Shown piece after piece: positions 57,450-64,000 of a stretch of 64,000 nucleotides of DNA; the stretch's first letter is position 1, and the number at the start of each line of letters is the position of its first letter. The notes below the pieces were generated by a model. That model was given only the letters and a program-made list of their open reading frames with translations. It searched no databases and had not been told where the DNA came from. A program made the position numbers and the translations under genes. Source of the DNA: Dyella sp. ASV21 (lineage in GTDB: Bacteria; Pseudomonadota; Gammaproteobacteria; Xanthomonadales; Rhodanobacteraceae); assembly GCF_016428975.1 (NCBI RefSeq), contig NZ_JAELTT010000018.1:1-64000 (forward strand). Reading direction: 5' to 3'.

Positions 57450-58451
57450 TTAGTAGTTGCGCTGTACCGAGTAGTCGGCCAGGGTCGCCAGCGCCTCGCG
57501 CCACGGCGACTCGGGCAGCGCGCGCAGGGCTTCACGGGCGGCATCGGCGTGGAACACGGCGCGCTCGTGCGTGCGCTCCAGCGCACCGGAATCGCGGATC
57601 GCCGCAATGATGCGGTCCAACGAGTCCAGGCCGCCATGCTCGATGGCATGGCGCAGCGACTGCTTCTGTTCGTTGTTGGCTTTCTGCAGCGCATAGATCA
57701 GCGGCAGGGTCGGCTTGCCCTCGGCCAGGTCGTCGCCGATGTTCTTGCCCAGCGTGTCCGCATCGCTCACGTAATCGAGCAGATCGTCGGCGATCTGGAA
57801 GGCGTAGCCCAGTTCCATGCCGTACCGGCGCAGCGCGGCCACCTGCTCGGCCGGCAGGCCACCCAACAGGCCGCCCAGTTCGGTGGCGGCGGCAAACAGC
57901 ACCGCGGTCTTGCGCTCGATCACCGCCAGGTAAGCTGCTTCGTCCACGTCGGCATTGCCGATGTTGAGCAACTGCAGCACTTCGCCTTCGGCGATGGTGT
58001 TGGTGGTGTCGGCGAGGATGCGCATGATGCGCATGTCGTCCAGCTCCACCATCAGCTGGAAGGAGCGCGAATAAAGGAAATCGCCTACCAGCACGCTGGC
58101 CGCGTTACCCCACAGGGCGTTGGCGGTCTTGCGGCCACGGCGCAGGTCCGACTCGTCCACCACATCGTCATGCAGCAGGGTGGAGGTGTGGATGAACTCG
58201 ATCACCGCCGCCAGCTTGATGTGCTGTTCGCCGTGGTAGCCGGCGGCACCGGCCGCCAGCACGTGCAGCATAGGGCGCAGGCGCTTGCCGCCGCCGGCAA
58301 TGATGTGATCCGCGATCTGGTTGATCAGCACCACATCCGAGGATAGGCGGGTACGGATCAGGGTATCCACCCGTTGCATGTCGGCCGCGGCAAGATCCTT
58401 GACGGCGGCGAAGTCGGCGGAGCGGCGGGTGTCGGCTTGAGTCGTGGTCAT
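57450..58451 (-). CDS. ispB: octaprenyl/polyprenyl diphosphate synthase
   Basis: This encodes 333 aa. The two aspartate-rich motifs are HDDVVDES and the later IADDLLDYVSD; GGGKRLRP and KTAVLFAAA are also typical. It makes the long isoprenoid tail of ubiquinone, which fits the nearby ubi hydroxylases. Chain length (octaprenyl) is assumed from the family. ATG 58451 is chosen since homology starts there; the frame runs on to 58532. In many species it is beside rplU-rpmA, which is not the case here. Confidence 0.9.
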   Translation of the reverse strand: MTTTQADTRRSADFAAVKDLAAADMQRVDTLIRTRLSSDVVLINQIADHIIAGGGKRLRPMLHVLAAGAAGYHGEQHIKLAAVIEFIHTSTLLHDDVVDESDLRRGRKTANALWGNAASVLVGDFLYSRSFQLMVELDDMRIMRILADTTNTIAEGEVLQLLNIGNADVDEAAYLAVIERKTAVLFAAATELGGLLGGLPAEQVAALRRYGMELGYAFQIADDLLDYVSDADTLGKNIGDDLAEGKPTLPLIYALQKANNEQKQSLRHAIEHGGLDSLDRIIAAIRDSGALERTHERAVFHADAAREALRALPESPWREALATLADYSVQRNY

Positions 58452-58587
58452 GGGCAGGTCGCGGCGTCGTATCCGCCGATTATAGAGAGTTCGCCCCGCA
58501 AGAAACCGCCGCGACATGGCACCGCGGCGCATGGGGCGAAGCGAAACGTATAATCGGGGACTGGCCTGTCCCTACAAGACCTTACCG

Positions 58588-59808
58588 GTGAGCAAACTCT
58601 CCTCCCTTGAGCGGCGCAGTGCGTTGACCCTCGCCTGCGTGATCAGCCTGCGCCTGTTCGGCCTGTTCCTGATCATGCCGGTGTTCTCGTTGTATGCGCA
58701 GCAGATGCCGGATGCCACGCCCACCCTGATCGGCCTGGCTCTTGGCGTGTACGGGCTGGGCCAGGTGGCGTTGCAGATTCCGCTGGGGCTGTTGTCGGAC
58801 CGTATCGGTCGCAAGCCAGCGATTACCTTGGGTCTGCTGGTATTCGCCTTTGGCGGCCTGGTGGCGGCGTGCTCGCACACGCTGCTGGGTATCGTGATCG
58901 GTCGCGCCCTGCAGGGTATGGGCGCGGTGGCGGGGGCGGGTAGTGCGCTGGCCGCGGACCTCACCCGCGAAGAAAACCGCAGCAAGGTCATGGGTATCAT
59001 CGGTGTTTCGATTGGCGTGGCGTTTTTGCTGGCCTTGATCCTGGGGCCGCCGCTGGAGGCTATCGCCGGCTTGTCTGGTTTGTTCTCCGCCACCTCGCTG
59101 CTGGCGCTGGCCGCGCTAGTGCTGCTCTGGGTGATCGTGCCGGCGCCCACGCGCCGGCAGGCGCCGGCCGCGGCGGCCTGGGGCAGTGTGCTGGGCATGC
59201 TGCGGGACGGGCGCATGCTGGTGCTGAATGGTTCGGTGTTCTTTCTGCACCTGCTGCTGACCGCCAGCTTTGTCGGGCTGCCGCTGCTGTTGGTGGATCG
59301 CCTGCACCTGCCGGTGAACCGCCATTGGGAGTTGTACTTGCCGGTGATGGTGATTGCCGCGCTGGTGATGGGCGCCTGCCTGCATCGCATGCGCGAGATT
59401 CAGCAGAGCCTGCGCATCGTGGCGGTGTGCGTGGTGGCGATTGGGTTGGGCCTGCTCGGCTTTGCGTGGTCAGGCGGGCACCTGGTGTGGCTGGGCGTGG
59501 CGGCCACGGTGTTCTTTTCGGCCTTCAACCTGCTCGAAGCCGCACTGCCCAGCCTGGTCTCTCGTCTGGCACCCGCGGCGTTGCGTGGCGCGGCCATGGG
59601 GGCATATTCCACCAGCCAGTTCCTGGGCGCCTTCGTGGGCGGCGCGCTGGGCGGCGTGGCGCTGGGAAAGCTGGGGAGCGATGGGGTATTTCTGTGCGCG
59701 GCGGCCTTGACCCTCCTGTGGTTGCCGCTCGTGCTGGCCGGCGCGCGCCGTATGGCTGGGCGGGGCGGCGAGCTGAGGTCGGTGGTGGAAGCCTCGCCGG
59801 GCATCTGA
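58588..59808 (+). CDS. MFS transporter, YajR-like
   Basis: This encodes 406 aa with 12 helices. The A-motif in GLLSDRIGRKPAIT and the RALQGMGAVAGAGSALAADL segment are as in drug-efflux-type MFS proteins such as YajR. Substrate unknown. GTG 58588 (VSKLSSLERRSALTL) is chosen from the family start; the frame extends upstream to 58516 but that region lies in the divergent promoter area of ispB. Inner membrane. Confidence 0.8.
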   Translation: MSKLSSLERRSALTLACVISLRLFGLFLIMPVFSLYAQQMPDATPTLIGLALGVYGLGQVALQIPLGLLSDRIGRKPAITLGLLVFAFGGLVAACSHTLLGIVIGRALQGMGAVAGAGSALAADLTREENRSKVMGIIGVSIGVAFLLALILGPPLEAIAGLSGLFSATSLLALAALVLLWVIVPAPTRRQAPAAAAWGSVLGMLRDGRMLVLNGSVFFLHLLLTASFVGLPLLLVDRLHLPVNRHWELYLPVMVIAALVMGACLHRMREIQQSLRIVAVCVVAIGLGLLGFAWSGGHLVWLGVAATVFFSAFNLLEAALPSLVSRLAPAALRGAAMGAYSTSQFLGAFVGGALGGVALGKLGSDGVFLCAAALTLLWLPLVLAGARRMAGRGGELRSVVEASPGI

Positions 59809-59918
59809 CGGGGGTGACCCTCGTGCCAACGGATGATTGCGTTGGCCGCCGTGTGCCCCAATCATCGGGGGGCTGTCGTGCATGCCGGTTCTTTCGCGGT
59901 CGGCGAGGTGTCGAGTCC

Positions 59919-60890
59919 ATGGCCCATCACATTGTTGAGCTGATTGCGCAATACGGCTTGCTGCTGGTCTTCGCCAATGTGTTGGTGGAGCAGGCCGGTG
60001 TGCCGGTGCCGGCGGTGCCGACGATGATCGTGGCTGGCGCACTGGCGGCGGCCGACCGGCTTCCGTTGGCGGGGGTACTGACGGTGGCCCTGCTGGCCTG
60101 TCTGCTGGCCGATTTCGCCTGGTACGCCGCCGGGCGCTATTTCGGTGGCGGCGTCATGCGCACCTTGTGCCGCATCTCGCTGTCGCCCGATTCCTGCGTG
60201 AAACAATCGGAACTGCGCTTCCAGCGTTGGCGCGGAAGCGTGCTTCTGCTCGCCAAGTTCGTGCCCGGCCTGTCCACCGTGGCGCCGCCGCTGGTGGGGG
60301 CGATGGGTCTGCAGCCCGCTGCCTTTGTGTTGTTCGACGGTCTCGGTTCGCTGCTGTGGGTAGGCGTGGCGGTAAGCCTGGGCTATGTCTTCGCCAGCCA
60401 GATCGATTACGTGCTGGATACGCTGGCCAATGCCGGCAGCATGGCGCTGCTCCTGCTCGGTTGCCTGCTGGCGCTCTACATCATTGCCAAGTGGTGGCAG
60501 CGCCACCGGTTGCTGCGCGCGCTGCGCATGGCGCGCATCTCGGTGGAGGAGCTAAATGAGGCCATGGGCGCGGGCCAGCTGCCGGTGATTGTGGATGTGC
60601 GTTCGGACGCGGCCCGCCTGATGGATAGCCGGATCATCCCGGGCGCGCTGCTGGCGGATGTAAAAAGCGTCGATCGCATCGTCGGTCTGGTGCCGGTGGA
60701 TGCGGAACTGGTGGTGTATTGCTCCTGCCCCAACGAGGCATCGGCCGCCCTGGTAGCCAAGGCGCTGATGGCGCACGGGTATAAGCGAGTCCGCCCGTTG
60801 CTGGGCGGCCTGGATGCCTGGGATGCGGCGGGCTTCCCGGTGGAGCGAGCGACCGTTGCGGTCGCTGACACCATCTCCCACGCGGCCTGA
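59919..60890 (+). CDS. DedA (VTT) membrane protein fused to a rhodanese domain
   Basis: This encodes 323 aa. Residues 1-195 form a DedA/VTT membrane domain: QAGVPVPAVPTMIVAGA, the FVPGLSTVAPPLVGAMG motif and several helices. Residues about 205-310 form a rhodanese domain with VDVRSD, a catalytic-type Cys268 in VVYCSC, and LLGGLDAWDAAGFP at the end. DedA proteins move phospholipids or undecaprenyl phosphate and protect proton balance; the rhodanese may sense or transfer sulfur. Fusion genes of this kind occur in several proteobacteria. ATG 59919 has GAGG about 10 nt upstream. Confidence 0.85.
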   Translation: MAHHIVELIAQYGLLLVFANVLVEQAGVPVPAVPTMIVAGALAAADRLPLAGVLTVALLACLLADFAWYAAGRYFGGGVMRTLCRISLSPDSCVKQSELRFQRWRGSVLLLAKFVPGLSTVAPPLVGAMGLQPAAFVLFDGLGSLLWVGVAVSLGYVFASQIDYVLDTLANAGSMALLLLGCLLALYIIAKWWQRHRLLRALRMARISVEELNEAMGAGQLPVIVDVRSDAARLMDSRIIPGALLADVKSVDRIVGLVPVDAELVVYCSCPNEASAALVAKALMAHGYKRVRPLLGGLDAWDAAGFPVERATVAVADTISHAA

Positions 60891-61167
60891 GTGTCCCTGC
60901 AACTTCCGTGTGTCATCCCCGCGAAAGCGGGGGCAGTGGCTTGGTGACATACCGACGGCGACGGCAGGGCGGCTCCGCCCTGGTGGGGATGACGGCCGGA
61001 GTCCACGCCGACTCCTGAGGAGCTGACCCCGGCGCCAAGCCGCTCTCACACCCCCGCGAGAGCAAAAATTTACGCGTTCTATACGCGGCCCTGGGGATTC
61101 GCTACCCCTTTCTTATGCGCCGATTCCGACAATTTGCGCCGTTACAGAACACGGTGAGTCGGTATCC
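60891..61167. other. intergenic region with inverted repeats before kdp
   Basis: Besides the repeat at 60912-60993, this stretch has a GGAGTC/GACTCC hairpin (61000-61017) and the inverted repeat CGCGT-TCTAT-ACGCG (61073-61087), which could be a regulator site ahead of the kdp genes. No KdpE-type T-rich box is evident. Confidence 0.4.
60912..60993. repeat. intergenic inverted-repeat element (REP-like)
   Basis: Outer arms GTCATCCCC (60912-60920) and GGGGATGAC (60985-60993) enclose an inner hairpin (CCCCGC 60917-60922 with GCGGGG 60927-60932, GAAA tetraloop) and the palindrome CAGGGCGG-CT-CCGCCCTG. The GTCATCCCCGCGAAAGCGGGG motif is a common dispersed repeat in related genomes (remembered, not checked). 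It may also end the DedA-rhodanese transcript. Confidence 0.65.
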
Positions 61168-61260
61168 ATGGACGTTGTCTATCTCTTGTTTTCGTTGGTG
61201 CTGTTTGCGGCATCGATCGGCTTTCTGCTGATCTGCGACCGCCTGGGCCGACGCCCCTGA
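61168..61260 (+). CDS. 30-aa membrane miniprotein preceding kdpF
   Basis: ATG 61168 to TGA 61258-61260 encodes 30 aa: one hydrophobic helix after MDVVY and a C-terminal CDRLGRRP. GGTGAG stands about 9 nt upstream. Small proteins ending with a CDRL-type motif are often seen just before kdp genes in other proteobacteria (from memory). It is likely part of the kdp operon, perhaps a second small subunit like KdpF. A GC-rich hairpin (61270-61287) separates it from kdpF. Confidence 0.6.
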   Translation: MDVVYLLFSLVLFAASIGFLLICDRLGRRP

Positions 61261-61324
61261 TTGTCCGCCGCCGCCCCGCGCGGCGGCCTCTTCTTGCTCG
61301 CGCCCTATCTGCGGGAGAACACCC

Positions 61325-61417
61325 ATGAACGTCATTTATTTTGTGGCTGCCGTTATCGCGGTGGCCTTGACGGGCTACCTGTGCGTGGCCCTGCTTAAGC
61401 CGGAGTGGTTCGAATGA
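61325..61417 (+). CDS. kdpF: potassium-pump small subunit KdpF
   Basis: This encodes 30 aa: MNVIYFVAAVIAV followed by LLKPEWFE at the end. One membrane helix and the KPExF ending are typical of KdpF, which stabilises the KdpFABC complex. GGGAGAA is 9 nt upstream. Its stop overlaps the kdpA ATG (ATGA). Confidence 0.88.
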   Translation: MNVIYFVAAVIAVALTGYLCVALLKPEWFE

Positions 61418-63216
61418 CCACCAACGATTTCCTGCAGATCGGGTTGTACCTGGTCGTGTTGCTCGCCCTGGTAAAACCGGTGGGCAGCTATATGGCGCTG
61501 GTCTTTGCGGACACGCCCAATCGCGTGCTTCGCGCCGGTGGTGGTGTGGAGAAGCTGCTCTATCGACTCAGCGGCGTGCGCACCGACGAGCAGATGGGCT
61601 GGCGTCGCTATGCCATCGCCATGCTGCTGTTCAACATGGCCGGCTTGTTCGCGGTGTATCTGCTGCAACGTGTGCAGCAGTGGTTGCCGCTGAACCCGCA
61701 GCACTTCGGTGCGGTGTCGCCGGACTCGGCCATGAACACTGCCATCAGCTTCATTTCCAACACCAACTGGCAGGGCTACACCGGCGAAAGCACGATGAGC
61801 TACCTGACCCAGATGCTGGGCCTGGCCGTGCAGAACTTCCTTTCGGCGGCGACCGGTATTGCGGTGCTGGTGGCGGTGGTGCGCGGCTTTACCCGTCGCA
61901 GCGCGGACAGTATTGGCAACTTCTGGGTCGACATGACCCGCAGCACCCTCTACATCCTGCTGCCGTTCTCCTTGGTGATCGCGCTGCTGTTGTCTTCCCA
62001 GGGCGTGGTGCAGAACTTCAAGTCTTACGTGGAAGTGCCGCTGGTGCAGAACACCGTGGCGGTGGAAACGGTGAAGGATGCCGCCGGCAATACCGTCAAG
62101 GATGCCGCGGGCAAAGACGTCACCAAGGAAACGCCGGTGAGCACGCAGACGCTGCCCATGGGGCCGGCCGCTTCGCAGATCGCGATCAAGCAGCTCGGCA
62201 CCAATGGTGGTGGCTTCTTCAACGCCAACTCCGCGCATCCGTACGAGAACCCCACGCCGTTCAGCAACTTCATCGAGATGCTGGCGATCTTCCTGATCCC
62301 GGGCGCGCTCTGCTACACGTTTGGCTGCATGGTCGGTGACCGTCGCCAGGGCTGGGCCATTCTGGCTACCATGCTGTTGATCTTCGTGCCGCTGGCCATC
62401 GGTGCCGTGGCGGCCGAGCAGGCCGGTAATCCCGCGCTGCACGGCCTGGCGGTGGATCAGCAGGCCAGCACGCTGCAGGCGGGCGGCAACATGGAAGGCA
62501 AGGAAACGCGCTTCGGTATCGCCGCCAGTGGCCTGTTCACGGCTATCACCACGGCCGCTTCCTGCGGTGCGGTGAACAACATGCACGACTCGCTCACCCC
62601 CCTGGGTGGCCTGGTGCCGATGTGGCTGATGCAGTTGGGCGAAGTGATCTTCGGCGGCGTGGGCTCGGGCCTCTACGGCATGCTCGCCTTCGCGGTGGTG
62701 GCGGTGTTCATCGCCGGCCTCATGGTGGGCCGTACGCCGGAATACCTCGGCAAGAAGATCGAAGCGCACGAAATGAAGATGGCCAGCCTGGCCGTGCTGG
62801 TGCCGTGCGCGCTGGTGGTGATCTGCACCGCCATCGCGGTGATGAGCCCGGCAGGCGTGGCCGGTGTGGCCAACCCGGGGGCGCACGGCTTCAGCGAAGT
62901 GTTGTACGCGGTGTCGTCGGCCTCCAATAACAACGGCAGTGCGTTCGCCGGCTTGTCCGCCAACACGCCGTTCTGGAATGTGCTGCTGGGCGTGTGCATG
63001 TACTTCTCGCGCTTCCTGCTGGCGATCGCCATGCTCGCCATGGCCGGCTCGCTCGCTGCCAAGCGCCATGTGCCGCCGTCCGCCGGTACCTTGCCCACCC
63101 ATACGCCGCTGTTCGTCACGCTGCTGGCCTGCGTGGTGATCGTGGTCGGCGCACTCACTTTCCTGCCGGCCCTTGCGCTGGGACCGATCGCCGAATTCCT
63201 GATGTCGGCCCACTGA
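61414..63216 (+). CDS. kdpA: potassium-transporting ATPase, K+-binding subunit KdpA
   Basis: This encodes 600 aa with about ten helices. Selectivity-filter segments are [31 protein letters not shown] and [11 protein letters not shown]. KdpA is the channel-like part that passes K+ to KdpB. E. coli KdpA is 557 aa; this one has an insertion in a periplasmic loop (about 203-248) that contains a tandem octapeptide repeat, [16 protein letters not shown] (220-235). ATG 61414 overlaps kdpF. Confidence 0.95.
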   Translation: MTTNDFLQIGLYLVVLLALVKPVGSYMALVFADTPNRVLRAGGGVEKLLYRLSGVRTDEQMGWRRYAIAMLLFNMAGLFAVYLLQRVQQWLPLNPQHFGAVSPDSAMNTAISFISNTNWQGYTGESTMSYLTQMLGLAVQNFLSAATGIAVLVAVVRGFTRRSADSIGNFWVDMTRSTLYILLPFSLVIALLLSSQGVVQNFKSYVEVPLVQNTVAVETVKDAAGNTVKDAAGKDVTKETPVSTQTLPMGPAASQIAIKQLGTNGGGFFNANSAHPYENPTPFSNFIEMLAIFLIPGALCYTFGCMVGDRRQGWAILATMLLIFVPLAIGAVAAEQAGNPALHGLAVDQQASTLQAGGNMEGKETRFGIAASGLFTAITTAASCGAVNNMHDSLTPLGGLVPMWLMQLGEVIFGGVGSGLYGMLAFAVVAVFIAGLMVGRTPEYLGKKIEAHEMKMASLAVLVPCALVVICTAIAVMSPAGVAGVANPGAHGFSEVLYAVSSASNNNGSAFAGLSANTPFWNVLLGVCMYFSRFLLAIAMLAMAGSLAAKRHVPPSAGTLPTHTPLFVTLLACVVIVVGALTFLPALALGPIAEFLMSAH

Positions 63217-63236
63217 TGCCTACGGAACATCGATCC

Positions 63237-64000
63237 ATGACAACGACTCATACTCATGTGCACAACGTGCGCAGCTTCGATCGCGACCTGATACTCAAGG
63301 CCGTGGCCGATTCGTTCCGCAAGCTGTCGCCCCGCCTGCAATTTCGCAACCCGGTGATGTTCGTGGTGTTCGTGTGCAGCGTGCTCACCACCCTGTTGTG
63401 GGTGCAGGCGCTGACCGGCCACGGCGAAGCGCCGACCGGCTTCATTTTCTGGGTGACGATCTGGCTGTGGTTCACCCTGTTGTTCGCCAACTTCGCCGAA
63501 GCGCTGGCCGAAGGCCGCGGCAAGGCACAAGCCGCCGCGTTGCGTGGTTCGCGCCGCGACGTGATCGCCAAGAAGCTCGCCAGCCCGCAGCGCGATGCGG
63601 CCATTACCTTCGTGCCTTCGCCCGAACTGCGCATGGGCCATCACGTGCTGGTGGAAGCAGGCGAAGTGATGCCGGGCGACGGCGAGGTGGTGGTGGGTGC
63701 CGCCAGCGTGGACGAAAGCGCCATCACCGGCGAATCCGCGCCGGTTATCCGTGAATCGGGTGGCGACCGCAGCGCGGTCACGGGCGGCACGCGCGTGCTG
63801 TCCGATTGGCTGGTGGTGCGCATTACCAGCAACCCGGGCGAGAGCTTCCTGGACCGCATGATCGCGATGGTCGAGGGCGCCTCGCGCCGCAAGACGCCCA
63901 ACGAGATTGCGCTGACCATCCTGTTGGCCAAGTTCACCCTGATCTTCCTGCTGGCTTGCGCCACGCTCCTGCCGTACTCGATCTACAGCGTGCAGGCCGC
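63237..64000 (+). CDS. kdpB: potassium-transporting ATPase, catalytic subunit KdpB (5' part)
   Basis: About 254 codons are seen before the window ends. The start [17 protein letters not shown] is followed by two helices, [13 protein letters not shown] and [15 protein letters not shown], then the A-domain loop [12 protein letters not shown] with TGES, typical of P-type ATPases. KdpB hydrolyses ATP and moves K+ inward. ATG 63237 is 20 bp after the kdpA stop. kdpC and any kdpDE would lie to the right. Confidence 0.95.
   Translation, partial: MTTTHTHVHNVRSFDRDLILKAVADSFRKLSPRLQFRNPVMFVVFVCSVLTTLLWVQALTGHGEAPTGFIFWVTIWLWFTLLFANFAEALAEGRGKAQAAALRGSRRDVIAKKLASPQRDAAITFVPSPELRMGHHVLVEAGEVMPGDGEVVVGAASVDESAITGESAPVIRESGGDRSAVTGGTRVLSDWLVVRITSNPGESFLDRMIAMVEGASRRKTPNEIALTILLAKFTLIFLLACATLLPYSIYSVQA

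Noticed and set aside
61375-63213. 612-codon open frame on the minus strand opposite kdpA
   Set aside because: Antisense shadow, very His/Gln/Arg-rich; kdpA signatures are complete on the other strand.

Overview
The window is a chromosomal segment of a high-GC gammaproteobacterium. Three things point to the Xanthomonadales, most likely Rhodanobacteraceae (the Dyella/Luteibacter/Frateuria/Rhodanobacter group): the yraN-lpoA / rsmI-rnpB-mraZ-dcw arrangement, a dcw cluster without murD, and the protein sequences themselves. The family placement is inference from protein resemblance and gene order, because no rRNA gene is present.

Left end (1-4450): accessory DNA. It opens with the 3' end of an IS30-type transposase, followed by a small exported protein and a decayed IS1182-type transposase with an in-frame stop. 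Next come two 43-codon hydrophobic ORFs, a promoter-to-terminator unit of about 110 nt that may encode a small RNA, a P-loop kinase, a membrane-anchored unknown, a HAD phosphatase and a small membrane protein.

Region 4500-18750: mostly single genes on alternating strands for general metabolism, export and transport. They include a Tat-type berberine-bridge-like flavoenzyme, SGNH hydrolase, methyltransferase, esterase lipoprotein, DusB, a serine hydrolase with a C-terminal TPR-like tail, two histidine phosphatases, a NupG-like carrier, RhtC, a GlcD/DLD-like oxidase and an alpha/beta hydrolase.

Region 18790-44360: the envelope core. yraN and lpoA face away from rsmI. Then come rnpB, the mra promoter with MraZ boxes, and a tightly coupled dcw operon: mraZ, a 51-codon ORF, rsmH, ftsL, ftsI, murE, murF, mraY, ftsW, murG, murC, ddlB, ftsQ, ftsA, ftsZ. 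lpxC, dciA (opposite strand), an M23 peptidase and secA follow. Most neighbours overlap by ATGA or GTGA, which suggests translational coupling. murD is missing between mraY and ftsW.

Region 44417-51414 (minus strand): lptD-surA-pdxA-rsmA-apaG-apaH, the classic outer-membrane assembly, vitamin B6, ribosome and Ap4A operon, with msrB divergent from it. Region 51900-60890: HDAC-like deacylase, cobalamin adenosyltransferase with a possible BtuM-like membrane partner, the ubiH/ubiI-type hydroxylase pair, dienelactone hydrolase, polyprenyl diphosphate synthase, an MFS carrier and a DedA-rhodanese fusion. The right end holds an intergenic inverted repeat and the start of the kdp potassium-pump operon (small ORF, kdpF, kdpA, kdpB), which is cut by the window edge.

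No tRNA, rRNA, CRISPR array, prophage or replication origin was recognised. The strongest leads for follow-up are the candidate small RNA at 1537-1684, the coupled ORF before rsmH, the palindromes before lpxC, the murD gap and the possible BtuM-like protein.
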